DNA of 64,000 nucleotides from Lithobates sylvaticus (lineage: Eukaryota > Chordata > Amphibia > Anura > Ranidae), in the NCBI GenBank assembly GCA_028564925.1, contig CM053028.1, positions 445,210,022 through 445,274,021 on the forward strand, in the 5' to 3' direction. The notes beneath the pieces are model-generated. The model worked only from the letters and a program-made list of their open reading frames with translations. It did no database searches and was not told the origin of the DNA. Shown in pieces: positions 44,105 through 54,641 of this stretch. Position numbers and translations under genes: made by a program. Position 1 is the first letter of the stretch. Each line of letters begins with the position of its first letter.

Positions 44105-44470
44105 AAGTTTCATAGTTTCATAGTTAGTAAGGTTGAAAAAAGACATCAGTCCATCCAGTTCAACCTGAGCGAGTGTCTACAATTGTCCCTATCCCCGTAC
44201 ATTGCACACTCGCATCGGTCCCTACCCTCAAGGAGCCCACAATCAAAGGTCCCCATTCATATACTAGGGCCAATTTTTTTGGACATAAGCCAATTAACCT
44301 ACCTGAATGTCTTTGGATTGTGGGAGGAAACCAGAGTACCCGGAGGAAACCCACGCAGGCACAGGGAGAACATGCAAACTCCAGGAAGGTAGTGTTGTGG
44401 TTGGGATTTGAACCAGCGACCTTTCTTACTGCTAGGTGAGAGTGCTAACCACTACACCACTGTGCTGCCC
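44105..44470 (-). mobile_element. tRNA-derived SINE
   Basis: On the minus strand the head GGGCAGCACAGTGGTGTAG continues TGGTTAGCACTC (an A box) and GGTTCAAATCC (a B box) at about 44412, the internal Pol III promoter of a tRNA-like head. The body contains TTTGCATGTTCTCCCTGTGC, CGTGGGTTTCCTCCGGGTAC and TTAGGTTAATTGG in sense, a widely shared vertebrate SINE body. The tail reaches about 44105. No cloverleaf gene is intended. Confidence 0.8.
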
Positions 44471-44481
44471 AAGTAGTTTGT

Positions 44482-46015
44482 TTAACCACTTGACCACTGG
44501 GCACTTAAACACCCTAATAACCAGACCAATTTTCAGCTTTCGGTGCTCTCACCTTTTGAATGACAATTACTCAGTCATACAACACTGTACCCATATGAAA
44601 TTTTTGTCCTTTTTTTCACACAAATAGAGCTTTCTTTTTGGTGGTATTTAATCACCGTTGTTTTTTTTTTTTTTTTTGCGCTATAAAAGAAAAAAGACAG
44701 AAAATTCGGTAAAAAAATGAAGTTTTCTTCGTTTCTGTTATAAAATTTAGCAAATTTGTAATTTTTCTTGATAAATTTTGGCCAAAATTTATACTGCTAC
44801 ATATCCTTGGTAAAAATAAGTACAAATTGGGGTATATTATTTGGTCTTTGTGAAAGTTATAGAGTCCACAAGCTATGGTGCCAATATCTGAAAATTGATC
44901 ACACCGGAAGTACTGACGGCCTATCTCATTTCTTGAGACCCTAACATGCCAGAAAAGTACAAATACCCCCCAAATGACCCCTTTTTGGAAAGAAGACATT
45001 CCAAGGTATTTGGAAAGAGGCATGGTGAATTTTTTGAAGTTGTAATTTTTTCCCACAATTCTTTGCAAAATCAAGATTTTTTTATCTTTTTTTTTTTTTT
45101 CACAAAAATGTCATATTAGCAGGTTATTTCACACACACAGCATATGCATAGCACAAATTACACCCCAAAACACATTATGCTATTACTCCCGAGTACGGCG
45201 ATACCACATGTGTGAGACTTTTACACAGTGTGGCCACATACAGAGGCCCAACATGCAGGGAGCGCCATCAGGTGTTCTGGAGCACCCAGGCCAATTCTGA
45301 CATTTCTCTCCTACATGTAAAAATCATCATTTATTTGCTAAAAAATTACATAGAACCCCAAAACATTATATATGTTTTTTTAGCAAAGACCCTAGAGAAT
45401 ACAATGGCGGTCGTTGCAACTTTTTATCTAGCACGGTACTTGCGCAGCAATTTTTCGAACGCGTTTTTTTGGGGAAAAATACGTTTTGTGCTTTACAAAA
45501 AACAAAACTGTAAATTTAGCCCAATGTTTTTGCATAATGTGAAATATGACGCCAAACGTCGCTACTTAAAAATCCCCATAGGCGGCGCTTAAATTTTTTT
45601 TTACTGGTTACATGTTTTGAGTTACAGAGGAAGTCTAGGGCCAAAATTATTGTTCTCGCTCCAACGTTCGCAGCGATACCTCACATGTGTGGTTTGAACA
45701 CCGTTTTCATATGTGGGCGGGACTTACGTATGCGTTCGCTTCTGCATGCGAGCACACGGGGACAGGGGCGCTTTAAATTTTTTTATTGTTCATTTTACTT
45801 TATTTATTTTAGTTTGACACTTTTTTTCCCCCCAAAAATTTTTTTGATCACTTTTATTCCCATTACAAGGAATGTAAACATCCCTTGTAATAGGAATATG
45901 GCATTACAGGTCCTCTTTACAGTGAGATATGGGGTCAATAAGATCCCACATCTCACCTCTAGGCTGGAAAGCCTGAAATAAAATAAAAAAACGATCCTGG
46001 CTTCGATCGTAGCGA
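44482..46015. mobile_element. second TTAA/CCACTT element, right end lost
   Basis: TTAACCACTTGACCACTGGG at the left. The body parallels 38852-40990: ACACAAATAGAGCTTTCTTT (44620 versus 38990), CCCCCCAAATGACCCC-like text (44966), GATACCACATGTGTGAGACT (45200), and AGCAAAGACCCTAGAGAATA (45382). It stops at the 10-bp satellite without a matching right terminus. Confidence 0.65.
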
Positions 46016-46019
46016 GCAT

Positions 46020-46575
46020 TGCATGGTATCGCAGAATATCGCAGGGTATAGCATGGTATTGCAGAGTATCGCAGGGTATGGCAGTGTATCGCAGGGTATG
46101 GCAGAGTATCGCAGGGTATGGCAGGGTATGGCAGAGTATCGCAGGGTATGGCAGGGTATCGCAGGGTATCGCAAGGTATGGCAGAGTATCGCTGGGTATG
46201 GCAGAGTATCGCTGGGTATGGCAGAGTATCGCTGGGTATGGCAGAGTATCGCAGAGTATTGCTGGGTATGGCAGAGTATTGCTGGGTATGGCAGAGTATT
46301 GCTGGGTATTGCAGGGTATCGCAGGGTATGGCAGAGTATCGAAGGGTATGGCAGAGTATCACAGGGTATGGCAGAGTATCGCAGGGTATGGCAGAGTTTT
46401 GCCGGGTATGGCAGAGTATTGCTGGGTATGGCAGAGTATTGCATGGTATCGCAGGGTATTGCATGGTATTGCATGGTATTGCATGGTATGGCAGGGTATG
46501 GCAGAGTATCGCAGGGTATGGCAGAGTATCGCAGAGTATCGCAGGGTATGGCAGAGTATGGCAGAGTATGGTTGT
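46020..46575. repeat. 10-bp minisatellite (GTATNGCAGR)
   Basis: About 55 units of GTATCGCAGG / GTATGGCAGA, alternating to give a 20-bp higher order. Because the unit lacks stop triplets in any phase, several frames on both strands read through (repeating WQSIAGYGRV-like text); these are not genes. Confidence 0.95.
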
Positions 46576-46579
46576 TTTT

Positions 46580-46655
46580 TCAGAGGTTAGTTCCAGTGAA
46601 GGAAACTCTTAAGGCATCAGCATACCAAGACGTTTTGGACAATTTCATTTTGGGG
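46580..46655 (+). mobile_element. Tc1-type transposase scrap
   Basis: GGTTAGTTCCAGTGAAGGAA, then ACTCTTAAGGCATCAGCATA and CCAAGACGTTTTGGACAATT read V-KETLKASAYQDVLDNF, a known Tc1-type transposase segment. About 25 codons only. Confidence 0.55.
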
Positions 46656-46849
46656 GACAGGAGTGTGGAATGCATAGTAGGAGTCATGAGTACAAAACAA
46701 AAAGAGTACAGCAGTCAGGGGTGTGTAATGCACAGTGTAGGGGTAAGAAGAGCACAAAATCCCCCCGCAATCAATACTCTCCTCTATGTTACCCTTTCAT
46801 AAAATATCCCAACTCCCTCCTGAAAAAAATAAATAAAAAATCCAGCACG

Positions 46850-47590
46850 AATCTTTATGCTCACTCTCCACCCACCAACAAAAAATATTTCTCCCCCTCC
46901 CAGGACAGTTCCCCCCTCAAAACAAATCCTCTTCCCCCTTCCTCAGCACAGGTACTCCTTAACTATCCTCAAAATCCCCAGTCCCCTTTCTCCCCATCCC
47001 AACACTTATCCCTGCCCCCCCCCCCAATTCCCCCTCCTAATAGAAATCCTTTTCCCAAGTACAAACCCTCCTTCCCCCAATAACCCTCTCGGAAAAAATC
47101 CTCTGCCACCACAAATCCTCCCTCCCAGCACAGCCTCCCATTCCAGTAGAACACCCTCCCCCAAAAGAATCTCTCTTGTAGTATAAATCTTTCTCCTCCT
47201 CCTACCCCCCAAAAAAAACTTCTAGCACTTCTAACCTCTCCCTAAAAAAATCCCCCTTCCCAGCACAAATCTACTTCCACCCCACAGATCCCCGTCCCAG
47301 CACAGCTCCTCATCCCAGCACAAATACCCCACCCCAAAATACCCCCCAAGCATAAATCCCCCTCCCAGTATTAATTCTCTCCCCCAAAATCCCCCTTCCA
47401 GCACAACATGCTCTGCATCCTGGAACAATTCCTCTCCCCTCATCTTCTCCAGGGCAAATCCTCTTTCCTCCAATCCCATTCTACACAAGTCCTCTCCCCA
47501 GTTCCATCACATATCCTCCCACCTAAATCCCTCCTGCCAGTACAAACATTTCCCCCACAAACACAATTTTCCCCCTTCTAATACAAATCC
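46850..47590. repeat. C-rich degenerate minisatellite
   Basis: Repeating CCTCCCAGCACAAATCC-like words with spacing of about 18-25 bp, strongly pyrimidine-rich on the plus strand. Frames through it are Pro-rich and compositional. Confidence 0.7.
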
Positions 47591-47814
47591 AAACCTCCCA
47601 ACTGTCCCAGTTTTAATGGGCCTTTCCTGAGATTTGAACAAAATCCCAGTGTCCCATGAATCCGGGCTGAGTCCTGGAACCCAGTGCTGGAACAAGTTCT
47701 GGCACTTGGCTCCACTAACTTGCCATGCAGGTGCTATTGTGGGCATCCAGGGCAAATGTCCTCCCTCTCTCAAGGGTCCTGGGGTCCCAGATGCCATGAT
47801 AATCCCCTCTGTGA

Positions 47815-48488
47815 GAAGTTGGATATGTGTTGGGGGGCACTTTTGGAGGGAGAGGCCCAGTGCTGGAAGGAGGGTTGGATATATGCTGGGGGCACTCTGG
47901 GAGAGAGAGGGCTAGTGCTGGAAGGGGGGTTAAATATGTGCTGGGGGGCACTTTGGGAGGGAGAGGGCTAGTGCTGGAAGAGGGGGGTTGGACATGTGCT
48001 GAGGCTGCACTCTGGGAGAGAGAGGGCTAGTGCTGGAAGGGGGGTTGGATATGTGCTGGGGGGCACTCTGGGAGGGAGAGGGCTGGTGCTGGAAGGGGGG
48101 GTTGGATGGGGGGGCTGGGGGGAACTCTGGGAGGGAGAGGGCTAGTGCTGGAAGGGGGGGCACTCTGGGAAGGACAGGGTTAGTGCTGGAAGGGGGGGTT
48201 GGATATGTGCTGGGGGCACTCTGGGAGGGAGATGGCTGGTGCTGGAAGGGGGGGGGGTTGAATATGTACTTGGGGGGACACTCTGGGAGGGACAGGGTTA
48301 GTGCTGGAAGGGGGGGTTGGATATGTGCTGGGGGCACTCTGGGAGGGAGAGGGCTGGTGCTGGAAGGGGGGGGTTGGATATGTGCTGGGGGAACTCTGGG
48401 AGGGAGAGGGCTAGTGCTGGAAAGGGGGGTTGGATATGTGCTTGGGGGGGCACTCTGGGAGGGACAGGGTTAGTGCTGGAAGGGGCTG
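47815..48488. repeat. G-rich minisatellite, about 57-bp unit
   Basis: Twelve occurrences of AGTGCTGGAA or GGTGCTGGAA from about 47861 to 48478, with GGATATGTGCTGGGGG and CACTCTGGGAGGGAGAGGG in most units. Runs of G on the plus strand could form quadruplexes. Open frames on both strands are shadows of the repeat. Confidence 0.92.
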
Positions 48489-49169
48489 TCAGATTTCAAA
48501 TTGATCCCAACACTTGATCCCAACACATCCCAACTCATATGTCCTTTCTCATACCAAAGTGCCCCCCCCCCCAGCACATATGCTCCTAAACCCCAGTCAC
48601 TCCACCAAGTGTACATCTTTTTAGTTTCCTCCTTCCAAAGCCATTCTCTTCCCCTCCTCCCTGTCCATCTACAAAGCATAGAAAACTTTTTACAGACCTG
48701 AAACCAGTGTGTGTTCCTGCTCCCCCCTCCTCCTGTGTTTATATACAGAGCTGAGAATGAGAAGGAGGGGGAGAAGGCAGCTTCGTTCTGCTGTGTGAGT
48801 GAGACAGGCTGCAGGGACAGCAGGGAGGGGAGACATGTCATTCCCAGATGGAATCCCAAACACATCATTCAAAAACCGGACTGTCCGGGAGAAAACCGTA
48901 CAGGTGGCATATATAGTGTATGTATTGCACCCAGTATTAATTTTTGTGATTCTATAATATATTTTCTTCCTGTCACGGATATACCTGAAAAGGGTTTGTC
49001 TCCTTTCTTAATAGATTTAGAAATTTCCCATCTTTTTGTGCTTGAGTGGCACTGATAATATGTTTGGTCACCTTTTGTCTGCTTTTTGGCCATAAAAGCC
49101 TGACACCATGATTACCTATAAAGATAACTGTTGAATGCTAGCATTTACTCGGTCGTTTTGTTACTGTTA
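48489..49169. other. repeat-derived, no gene
   Basis: GGACTGTCCGGGAGAAAACC at 48880 and CCTCCCAACTGTCCCAG at 47597 look like opposite ends of a larger relative of the MITE at 49170, which would enclose the G-rich minisatellite. Otherwise unassigned. Confidence 0.4.
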
Positions 49170-49556
49170 CATACCTCCCAACCTTTTGAGATGGGAACGA
49201 GGGACACCTATCAGCAAATATATGTAGGCATAGGACACACCCCCTCCCACGCCTCTTAAAGGAGAATAATACAACAACAAAAAAGATTTGTTAAACCCAT
49301 GAGTTTTTTTTTTTTTTTTTTTTTTACCACTACTATTCCTTTATACTGGCTTTTGAAATGTACAAATGCAGCAATTTAGAAATTGGATGAAAGGTTTAGC
49401 ACTGGGAAACACTTTTTGAAAGATAAAAAGTGCATTTTGTATAGAACTATATAGATCAGATCAAAATGAGGGACAAATTAGGAGGAATGAGGGACAGAGG
49501 GACATTGGTCCAAATCAGGGACAGTCCCTCGAAATCAGGGACAGTTGGGAGCTATG
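49170..49556. mobile_element. MITE with CTCCCAAC termini (387 bp)
   Basis: CATACCTCCCAAC at the left, GTTGGGAGCTATG at the right. CTGTTA flanks both sides (49164-49169 and 49557-49562), a possible 6-bp duplication. Internal GAGGGACA / CAGGGACAGT words are typical of the family. No coding capacity. Confidence 0.7.
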
Positions 49557-49562
49557 CTGTTA

Positions 49563-50175
49563 GTTATCCTGCAATAAAATAGAAGTTAGAAAAACCTTAT
49601 TTTGGTTTACATGAGGTGTTATGTTTTAGAGTGGGTAAGAGTAGCAGTTCTGCTAGGTTTGTATTTCTGTCTGTGACGGCATTAGGGAGGCTTTGCCCTA
49701 CTTCCTGTCCCTGTACAAGAAATCGAGGCGCACGAGTCACTGGGGCAGGGACTGCAATAAAAACATTATCAGGTGCGTTTTTATCCATGTGCCTGTTGGA
49801 GCAATTACCCTTCACTCTCTGTTCTGATGGGGACACAGGCAACAATACAATATCTATCCAAATGTACGGTAAATAAAATGCTTTACTTAGAGTTGGATCT
49901 TAACCAAGAGCCAGTATGATGCTTTTATGTTTTTATATGTACAAACTGTAGGATGTAATGATTTCTAAATGGTTATGGTTCTATAATTTAGGGACAGTGA
50001 ACACATAGCTGTTTAAAGGACGGGATCTTGACATTGGTACATACGTAAGTTTTTTTCCAGTTCTTTTCATTGAGCAAAGATATACACGTAGGATAGCATT
50101 GACCTATCATTCTGAAAGAGAAGAACTTTCTTTTCATTAAAGCCAATTTATGTGTTTATGTTTTTTTCTGTTGTA
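49563..50175 (+). other. 5' flank and probable intron of receptor gene
   Basis: No coding frame of note. Precedes the predicted splice acceptor; a 5' noncoding exon probably lies somewhere upstream, but I cannot place it. Confidence 0.4.
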
Positions 50176-50176
50176 G
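50160..50176 (+). promoter_or_regulatory. predicted 3' splice site upstream of receptor
   Basis: TTTTTTTCTGTTGTAG, a strong pyrimidine tract and AG, ends at 50176, 24 nt before the start codon. The next bases ATGTGA form a two-codon upstream frame if spliced here. Confidence 0.55.
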
Positions 50177-50200
50177 ATGTGAACTTACATTAATTATACT

Positions 50201-51112
50201 ATGAACAATACCACTGAAGAAAACAATACCACTAATTCCAGTCTACATTTAGTGAAGGCAACTTTCTACCTTCTGGACTTCCTAATCTGCTGTTTTTTCA
50301 CCATCCTGATTACTCAGACTATCTGGAGAGACAGTGCACTGAAGAAAGAAGTGAGATTCTTCCTCTTATGCCACCACTTGATGTATTTGACTTTTTTCTT
50401 TATGACAGGAACCATTTTTACCTTTCTACGAGCACTCCGAGCCAATGCACCAGCCATTGTTTGCTGGATAATTTTTGCAGTGCAGATATCAATTGCAAGG
50501 GGAGTCCTCCTTAGCCTTGCCTTAATGGCGTTGAACACTTGCATTGCTGTTTGCTGGCCATTAAACTATCAGGTGTTTGCACATTCAGTGAAACGCAAAA
50601 TAGTTGCGTTCTTATGGATTATTTCACTTTTTGATCCCACCATTTCAGTGATCTATGAAATTATCGCAAAAGGTCCAAAACACTCTGTCCAGCTGGATCC
50701 ATCTTGCCCAACAACTTTATCAGGCCTTCTATCGAGAGTAACTGGAATTGTTTTTGTTATAATTACAGTCAGTCTAATTATAGGATCCTATATCACTATA
50801 TATAAAGAAGGTAAGCGTGCAGGACATTTTACTAGCGCCAATAAAAATGCCAGGAGAACCATATTTATTCATGGACTACAGATTGCTCTTCATATCGTCC
50901 CAACCTTTATGGCCATTGCACTGAATAACAAAAATACTGTATACTTAATTCTTGATTTGGTTAGTTTTATTATTTTTTCATGTGCTCAGTGTGCCAGTCC
51001 TATAATCTATGGACTGAGATGTAAAGATTTAAGGGACAAATTTGACGAAAGATATCTTTGCCATGTAAAACAGGTGTCAGCAACAGGTGAAGGAAATAAC
51101 TACAGTAGATGA
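50201..51112 (+). CDS. odorant receptor 131-2-like GPCR
   Basis: 303 residues, single open frame, seven hydrophobic segments (about 19-41, 52-75, 86-110, 133-153, 178-200, 219-242, 246-270). The extracellular N-terminus MNNTTEENNTTNSS is packed with N-glycosylation sequons. Cys88 at the top of TM3 and Cys169 in loop 2 can form the usual disulfide. NARRTIFIHGLQIALH in TM6 and SPIIYGLRCKDLRDKF at the TM7 end are typical of the OR131-2-like family of fish and frogs (established family knowledge, recognised by eye); GPR148 is a more distant relative. It would sit in the plasma membrane of sensory cells and signal through a G protein. Odd: the end of TM3 reads MALNTCIAVCWPLNY, so the family's E/D-R-Y is N-T-C. 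The start is chosen as the first ATG with a sensible topology. It stands alone among repeats. Confidence 0.9.
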   Translation: MNNTTEENNTTNSSLHLVKATFYLLDFLICCFFTILITQTIWRDSALKKEVRFFLLCHHLMYLTFFFMTGTIFTFLRALRANAPAIVCWIIFAVQISIARGVLLSLALMALNTCIAVCWPLNYQVFAHSVKRKIVAFLWIISLFDPTISVIYEIIAKGPKHSVQLDPSCPTTLSGLLSRVTGIVFVIITVSLIIGSYITIYKEGKRAGHFTSANKNARRTIFIHGLQIALHIVPTFMAIALNNKNTVYLILDLVSFIIFSCAQCASPIIYGLRCKDLRDKFDERYLCHVKQVSATGEGNNYSR

Positions 51113-51172
51113 ACTATTAACTGAGCCAGTCAGAGTTTTAAACAGTTGTTTTTGAGTTGCAATAATTGTTGA

Positions 51173-51178
51173 AATAAA
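51173..51178 (+). terminator. polyadenylation signal of receptor gene
   Basis: AATAAA 61 bases after the stop codon (GTTGAAATAAAGGTC). Confidence 0.6.
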
Positions 51179-51389
51179 GGTCAAGAATATATCGTTGCCA
51201 GTCATGTACAATACAGCCTATGATGGTCCTGCAGAAACAGCAGATCTCAACCAAGGCCATACATGCTGTTATCTGAAAAGAATATTTGGAAACTAAACTG
51301 AAGCATTTGAGGTCTGAAATCACTAAATGGTATAAGCTGTCTGCCTGTGGCCAACATTAGTATGTGATAAAGACTAGGGAGAGAAGAAT

Positions 51390-51758
51390 GCTTAAAGCAG
51401 TATTAAACCCAAAAACAAACTAATATTTTGCAGCTTACCAATCCTTAGATGTGGTGGCTGCATTTGTTTTTTTTTTTTTTTTTTAGTTTTTTTTACAGGG
51501 TGATCCAGCCAGTAAAACACTTCTTGTCTAGGGTGTCTGCATTCCAGATGAAGTTATAAAGCAGAAATCTTTAAACAGCATCATTGTAGGTCTAGGGAGA
51601 GGGTAGTGTTAGGCTACTTTCACAGTGGGGCGTTGGCTTTACTGTTGTTTTTGCAGAGGTTTTCGGCCGCTAGCGGGGCGCTTCTAGTGGCTGAAAAAGG
51701 GTTAAAACCTCTGGCAAAGCGGCGCTGCAGGGGCACTGCAGGGGCGCTTTAGGAGCGG
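51390..51758. repeat. MITE-like repeats, unclassified
   Basis: AAAGCAGTATTAAACCCAAA at 51394 and the GC-rich block TAGGCTACTTTCACAGTGGG (51610 onward) resemble common frog MITE ends. The pair AGAGGTTTTCGGCC / AACCTCTGGC is a partial inverted repeat. Ends not resolved. Confidence 0.4.
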
Positions 51759-52727
51759 CCTTAAGAAACGCACTCACCAGAAGCATATGCCTTGCACTCT
51801 CATGCTCGGCCAACTTGCTTAATAGCCCCACACGGGTATCAGCTGGATCCAAAAAGGGTGTTAGAGACTTGCACTCCACATGGAAAGAAAAGATGCTTGC
51901 AATAGTGACGTAACATAAAACCATTTATTAAAAACAGCACATAAAACCTTCAACTATTGCACTCACATCCTTCATGTATAATCAAAGCACTTCAACGTAA
52001 ACTTTTTAAAAAGAAGTGGGGAACCTGCAGTGGTGACCAGATGTATTACGGAGTAAATACCAGTGTGTCAAACCCTCCACGCTGCTTCCTCTCTCTATCA
52101 CTTCACTCCCTTTCACTCCAAACGGCACAGCATACCCAGTAGCTGGAACGTAAAGTGTCAAATGCTCCTCACAGTTGCCATGTAACCATGCCCAGACATG
52201 TTTCGTCAAAGTGACTTAATCATTGGGGTTGGTTACATGGACTAATCCCATCCCCTTTATACTCTCTTGATTATTTACCTATTTCCAGCTAATTGGTCCA
52301 TCTAGCTAATTGGGCATAATTCGTGCACATGCGTGCGCATCCACACTGTCACACACGCAGCATAGTCCTCTGCGCGCACACAGCTCTGTCCCCTGTCATG
52401 CATGCAGGGTCCATTCGCCATGCCTTCATGTCCAATGGAACCCTAGCGCATATCCGCATATGCTATGCCTCAGCATTGACTACGCCTGCGCCGGCACGTG
52501 CGCCGCACGTCACACCGTGCGCGGCGGCAAACATTCACGCGCCAGATCTCCCAATCAGCTATAACTCACAAAGGCCAGCATAGCGCATTGACACGCACTG
52601 TCCCGCATTTGCTTGCGCGCGCACCGGGTCCCCATACCCATAATACATCGATGGTGACCCCACTAGCAGTTAACATAGGGAGAATTATCAATGTAACAAA
52701 AATATGGAAATGAATGTCATATATATC
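51759..52727. repeat. large inverted repeat 1, left arm
   Basis: About 970 bp, reverse complement of 54634-55626. Shared landmarks: CCTTAAGAAACGCACTCACC at the outer end, CACATGGAAAGAAAAGATGC (51876), GTTGCCATGTAACCATGCCC (52175), and TCATTTCCATATTTTTG (in reverse) at the inner end. Contains TTTATTAAAAACAGCAC, whose complement has AATAAA. Confidence 0.92.
52179..52240 (-). ncRNA. hammerhead-ribozyme-like motif, left arm
   Basis: Minus-strand mirror of the motif at 55130-55192: CCATGTAACCA and TGGTTACATGG as an 11-bp stem I, a core box, GTC...GAC as stem II with a 5-nt loop, then GAAAC. See the right-arm entry. Confidence 0.45.
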
Positions 52728-53621
52728 CTTCCGGACAGGAAGGACGCTGTTCTCCTCTCTGAAGGCACAGAAAAGCTTCACATCCGGCCAGAGCAGGCAC
52801 AGTACACCGCTACGTTTACCCTAAATGCTGCTTTTAGATTTGTTTTCGGTACGCAGAACCCACTAGGGGGGATTTTTATATATATTATATATATATATTT
52901 TTTTACATATTAAAGGGAAATTATCTCAATAAATATTTAAAGCAATATTACGCTATGTGGCCCAATATTTGTCTCCACACATGTATATATAAATAAACCA
53001 CGCTGAGGAGGATATGACTGACTGATACTGGAGGAAAGGGCTGGTCTCTGGTTGTATTTACCTGCAAGGTTGTTTGCTGATGTTGGAGGAGAAGGTCCAT
53101 ACAAATTTTGACTACAGGCGCATATAAAGTATATCTCTGGTGAGTGTACCCCCAAAAGGGGACAGTCTTCCCACACGGTGAAATCTATGGTGGAAGTCAC
53201 GGAATCTCAGCACAAGAATTTATAACTTTAGGACTGTCACAATTATTGCTTACACTTACGTGATTGGATGAACTTGGAACACGTGGACTTTTTAGCACTC
53301 TGTTGTTTTGGAGACACGCTGGTTTTATCCGTTTATTTATTTATTGATCCAACTATTTACATATTTTAATATTTATATATTTTTTATAATTTTATTCACG
53401 TGCACTTTGAATATTTATCATTATTTGAATATTTATTATTCCACAATAATTATTCCACAATATTTATTTGATATGAATTTTTTTAATATGCACTTTCTCT
53501 AATAATTGATTCACATTAAACTGTGAAAATACCATATAGCGCTGCTACAAATACCGGGCGGACACAGCCTAAGGGCATTCTATCTGTCAAGCCTTCTATT
53601 TGTACTTTTCCAATATATATA
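52728..53621. other. insertion in left arm, unassigned
   Basis: About 890 bp present in the left arm only; the right arm passes straight from its inner block to the outer block through a (TA)n tract. AT-rich with a TA-rich patch at 52868-52900. Possibly another Penelope-type fragment; not shown. Confidence 0.5.
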
Positions 53622-53695
53622 TAAATACTCACAATATATGAAGATGAAGTTACCATCAATAAAATTAATATTAATATTTAATATGCAAATAGTTA
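53622..53695. repeat. inner inverted-repeat block, left
   Basis: AAATACTCACAATATATGAA and AATATTTAATATGCAAATAG pair with 54519-54593 over 74 bp with about three differences. Confidence 0.9.
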
Positions 53696-53865
53696 AAAAA
53701 CATATAAAAGGCATATTGATTTAGTATGCTAATTATTAAGAAAGCGTAAACAAGCTAATGATATGAACCTGATAAGCTTCCTTTTATATCAGAATTCACA
53801 AAAACTAAATTAAAACTTATTATATTAAATATCGATACTTTAGCATATAATATAGAAACCTAAAG

Positions 53866-53868
<3 letters not shown>

Positions 53869-53908
<40 letters not shown>
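53869..53908. repeat. (TA)n microsatellite
   Basis: About 19 TA units. Confidence 0.95.
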
Positions 53909-53909
<1 letters not shown>

Positions 53910-54014
53910 TAGTATGACTGGCAGATAGAGTATACCCCAAGGTCTCCTCTTAAACATTGGACTAAAATATTCCTCATAAATTACTAATAAAGCAGTTCAA
54001 ATCGAGTTCGATAT

Positions 54015-54390
54015 TCATCCCTTTCGGATGGAGACTCTTGAGAAGAAAAATCCACTAAGTTTCACGTTGTGATAATTCTCAAACCCGATTTGAACCCCTC
54101 CATGTGGGAAAAGTGCAATCAATCCCACAAAATTGTAGCACAGAAGGATCTTGGTTGTGTTTTTTCTTAAAGTGCAGGGAAACGCTATGATCCTTAAAAC
54201 CTTTTCTAATGTTGGCCAAGTGTTCGGCAATACGTACCCTAAGTAAACGTTTTGTCCGTCTCACATAATTCAAACCACATGGACACCATAACAGGTACAC
54301 CACATAGGATGAATTACATGTGATGAATTGTTCAACCTTGAACTCTTCACCATCATGATTGGTGACACTAGTCATGCTCCTATTGATCAC
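54015..54390 (-). mobile_element. Penelope-like element, GIY-YIG endonuclease domain
   Basis: Minus-strand frame with VYLLWCPCGLNYVRRTKR, LRVRIAEHLANIRKG and HSVSLHFKKKHNQDPS. This is the C-terminal GIY-YIG endonuclease of Penelope-like retroelements: Y-x-x-x-C-x-C-G...YVGRT, then R-x-x-EH and H...H. The reverse transcriptase that should precede it is not present in this window; only the C-terminal domain and flanking repeats remain. It lies between the inner inverted-repeat blocks. Penelope elements often carry terminal repeats in direct or inverted arrangement with hammerhead motifs, which fits the surroundings. Confidence 0.8.
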
Positions 54391-54518
54391 ATTTACTGTT
54401 CTACAGCAAATACATTTACGGCATGAGAAAAAAACTTTAAATATATGTTTTTTAACTATTTGCAGAGAAAATTGAGTACTGTCACAATTGCACTAATACG
54501 GCTACAATCACTTCAAGT

Positions 54519-54588
54519 ATTAACTATTTGCATATTAAATATTAATATAAATTTTATTGATGCTAACTTCATCTTCATATATTGTGAG

Positions 54589-54593
<5 letters not shown>
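54519..54593. repeat. inner inverted-repeat block, right
   Basis: Complement of 53622-53695. Confidence 0.9.

Positions 54594-54639
<46 letters not shown>
54594..54639. repeat. (TA)n microsatellite
   Basis: About 22 TA units between the inner and outer inverted-repeat blocks. Confidence 0.95.

Positions 54640-54641
<2 letters not shown>

Noticed and set aside
44412-44470. possible tRNA gene on the minus strand
   Set aside because: The tRNA-like head is followed by a SINE body, and the arms do not form a proper tRNA.
46023-46802. Open frames of 259, 186, 171, 170 and 164 residues on both strands
   Set aside because: They translate a 10-bp minisatellite without stop triplets; overlapping openness on both strands and pure repetition exclude a gene.
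47634-48473. Gly/Trp-rich and Pro-rich frames
   Set aside because: Shadows of the G-rich minisatellite.
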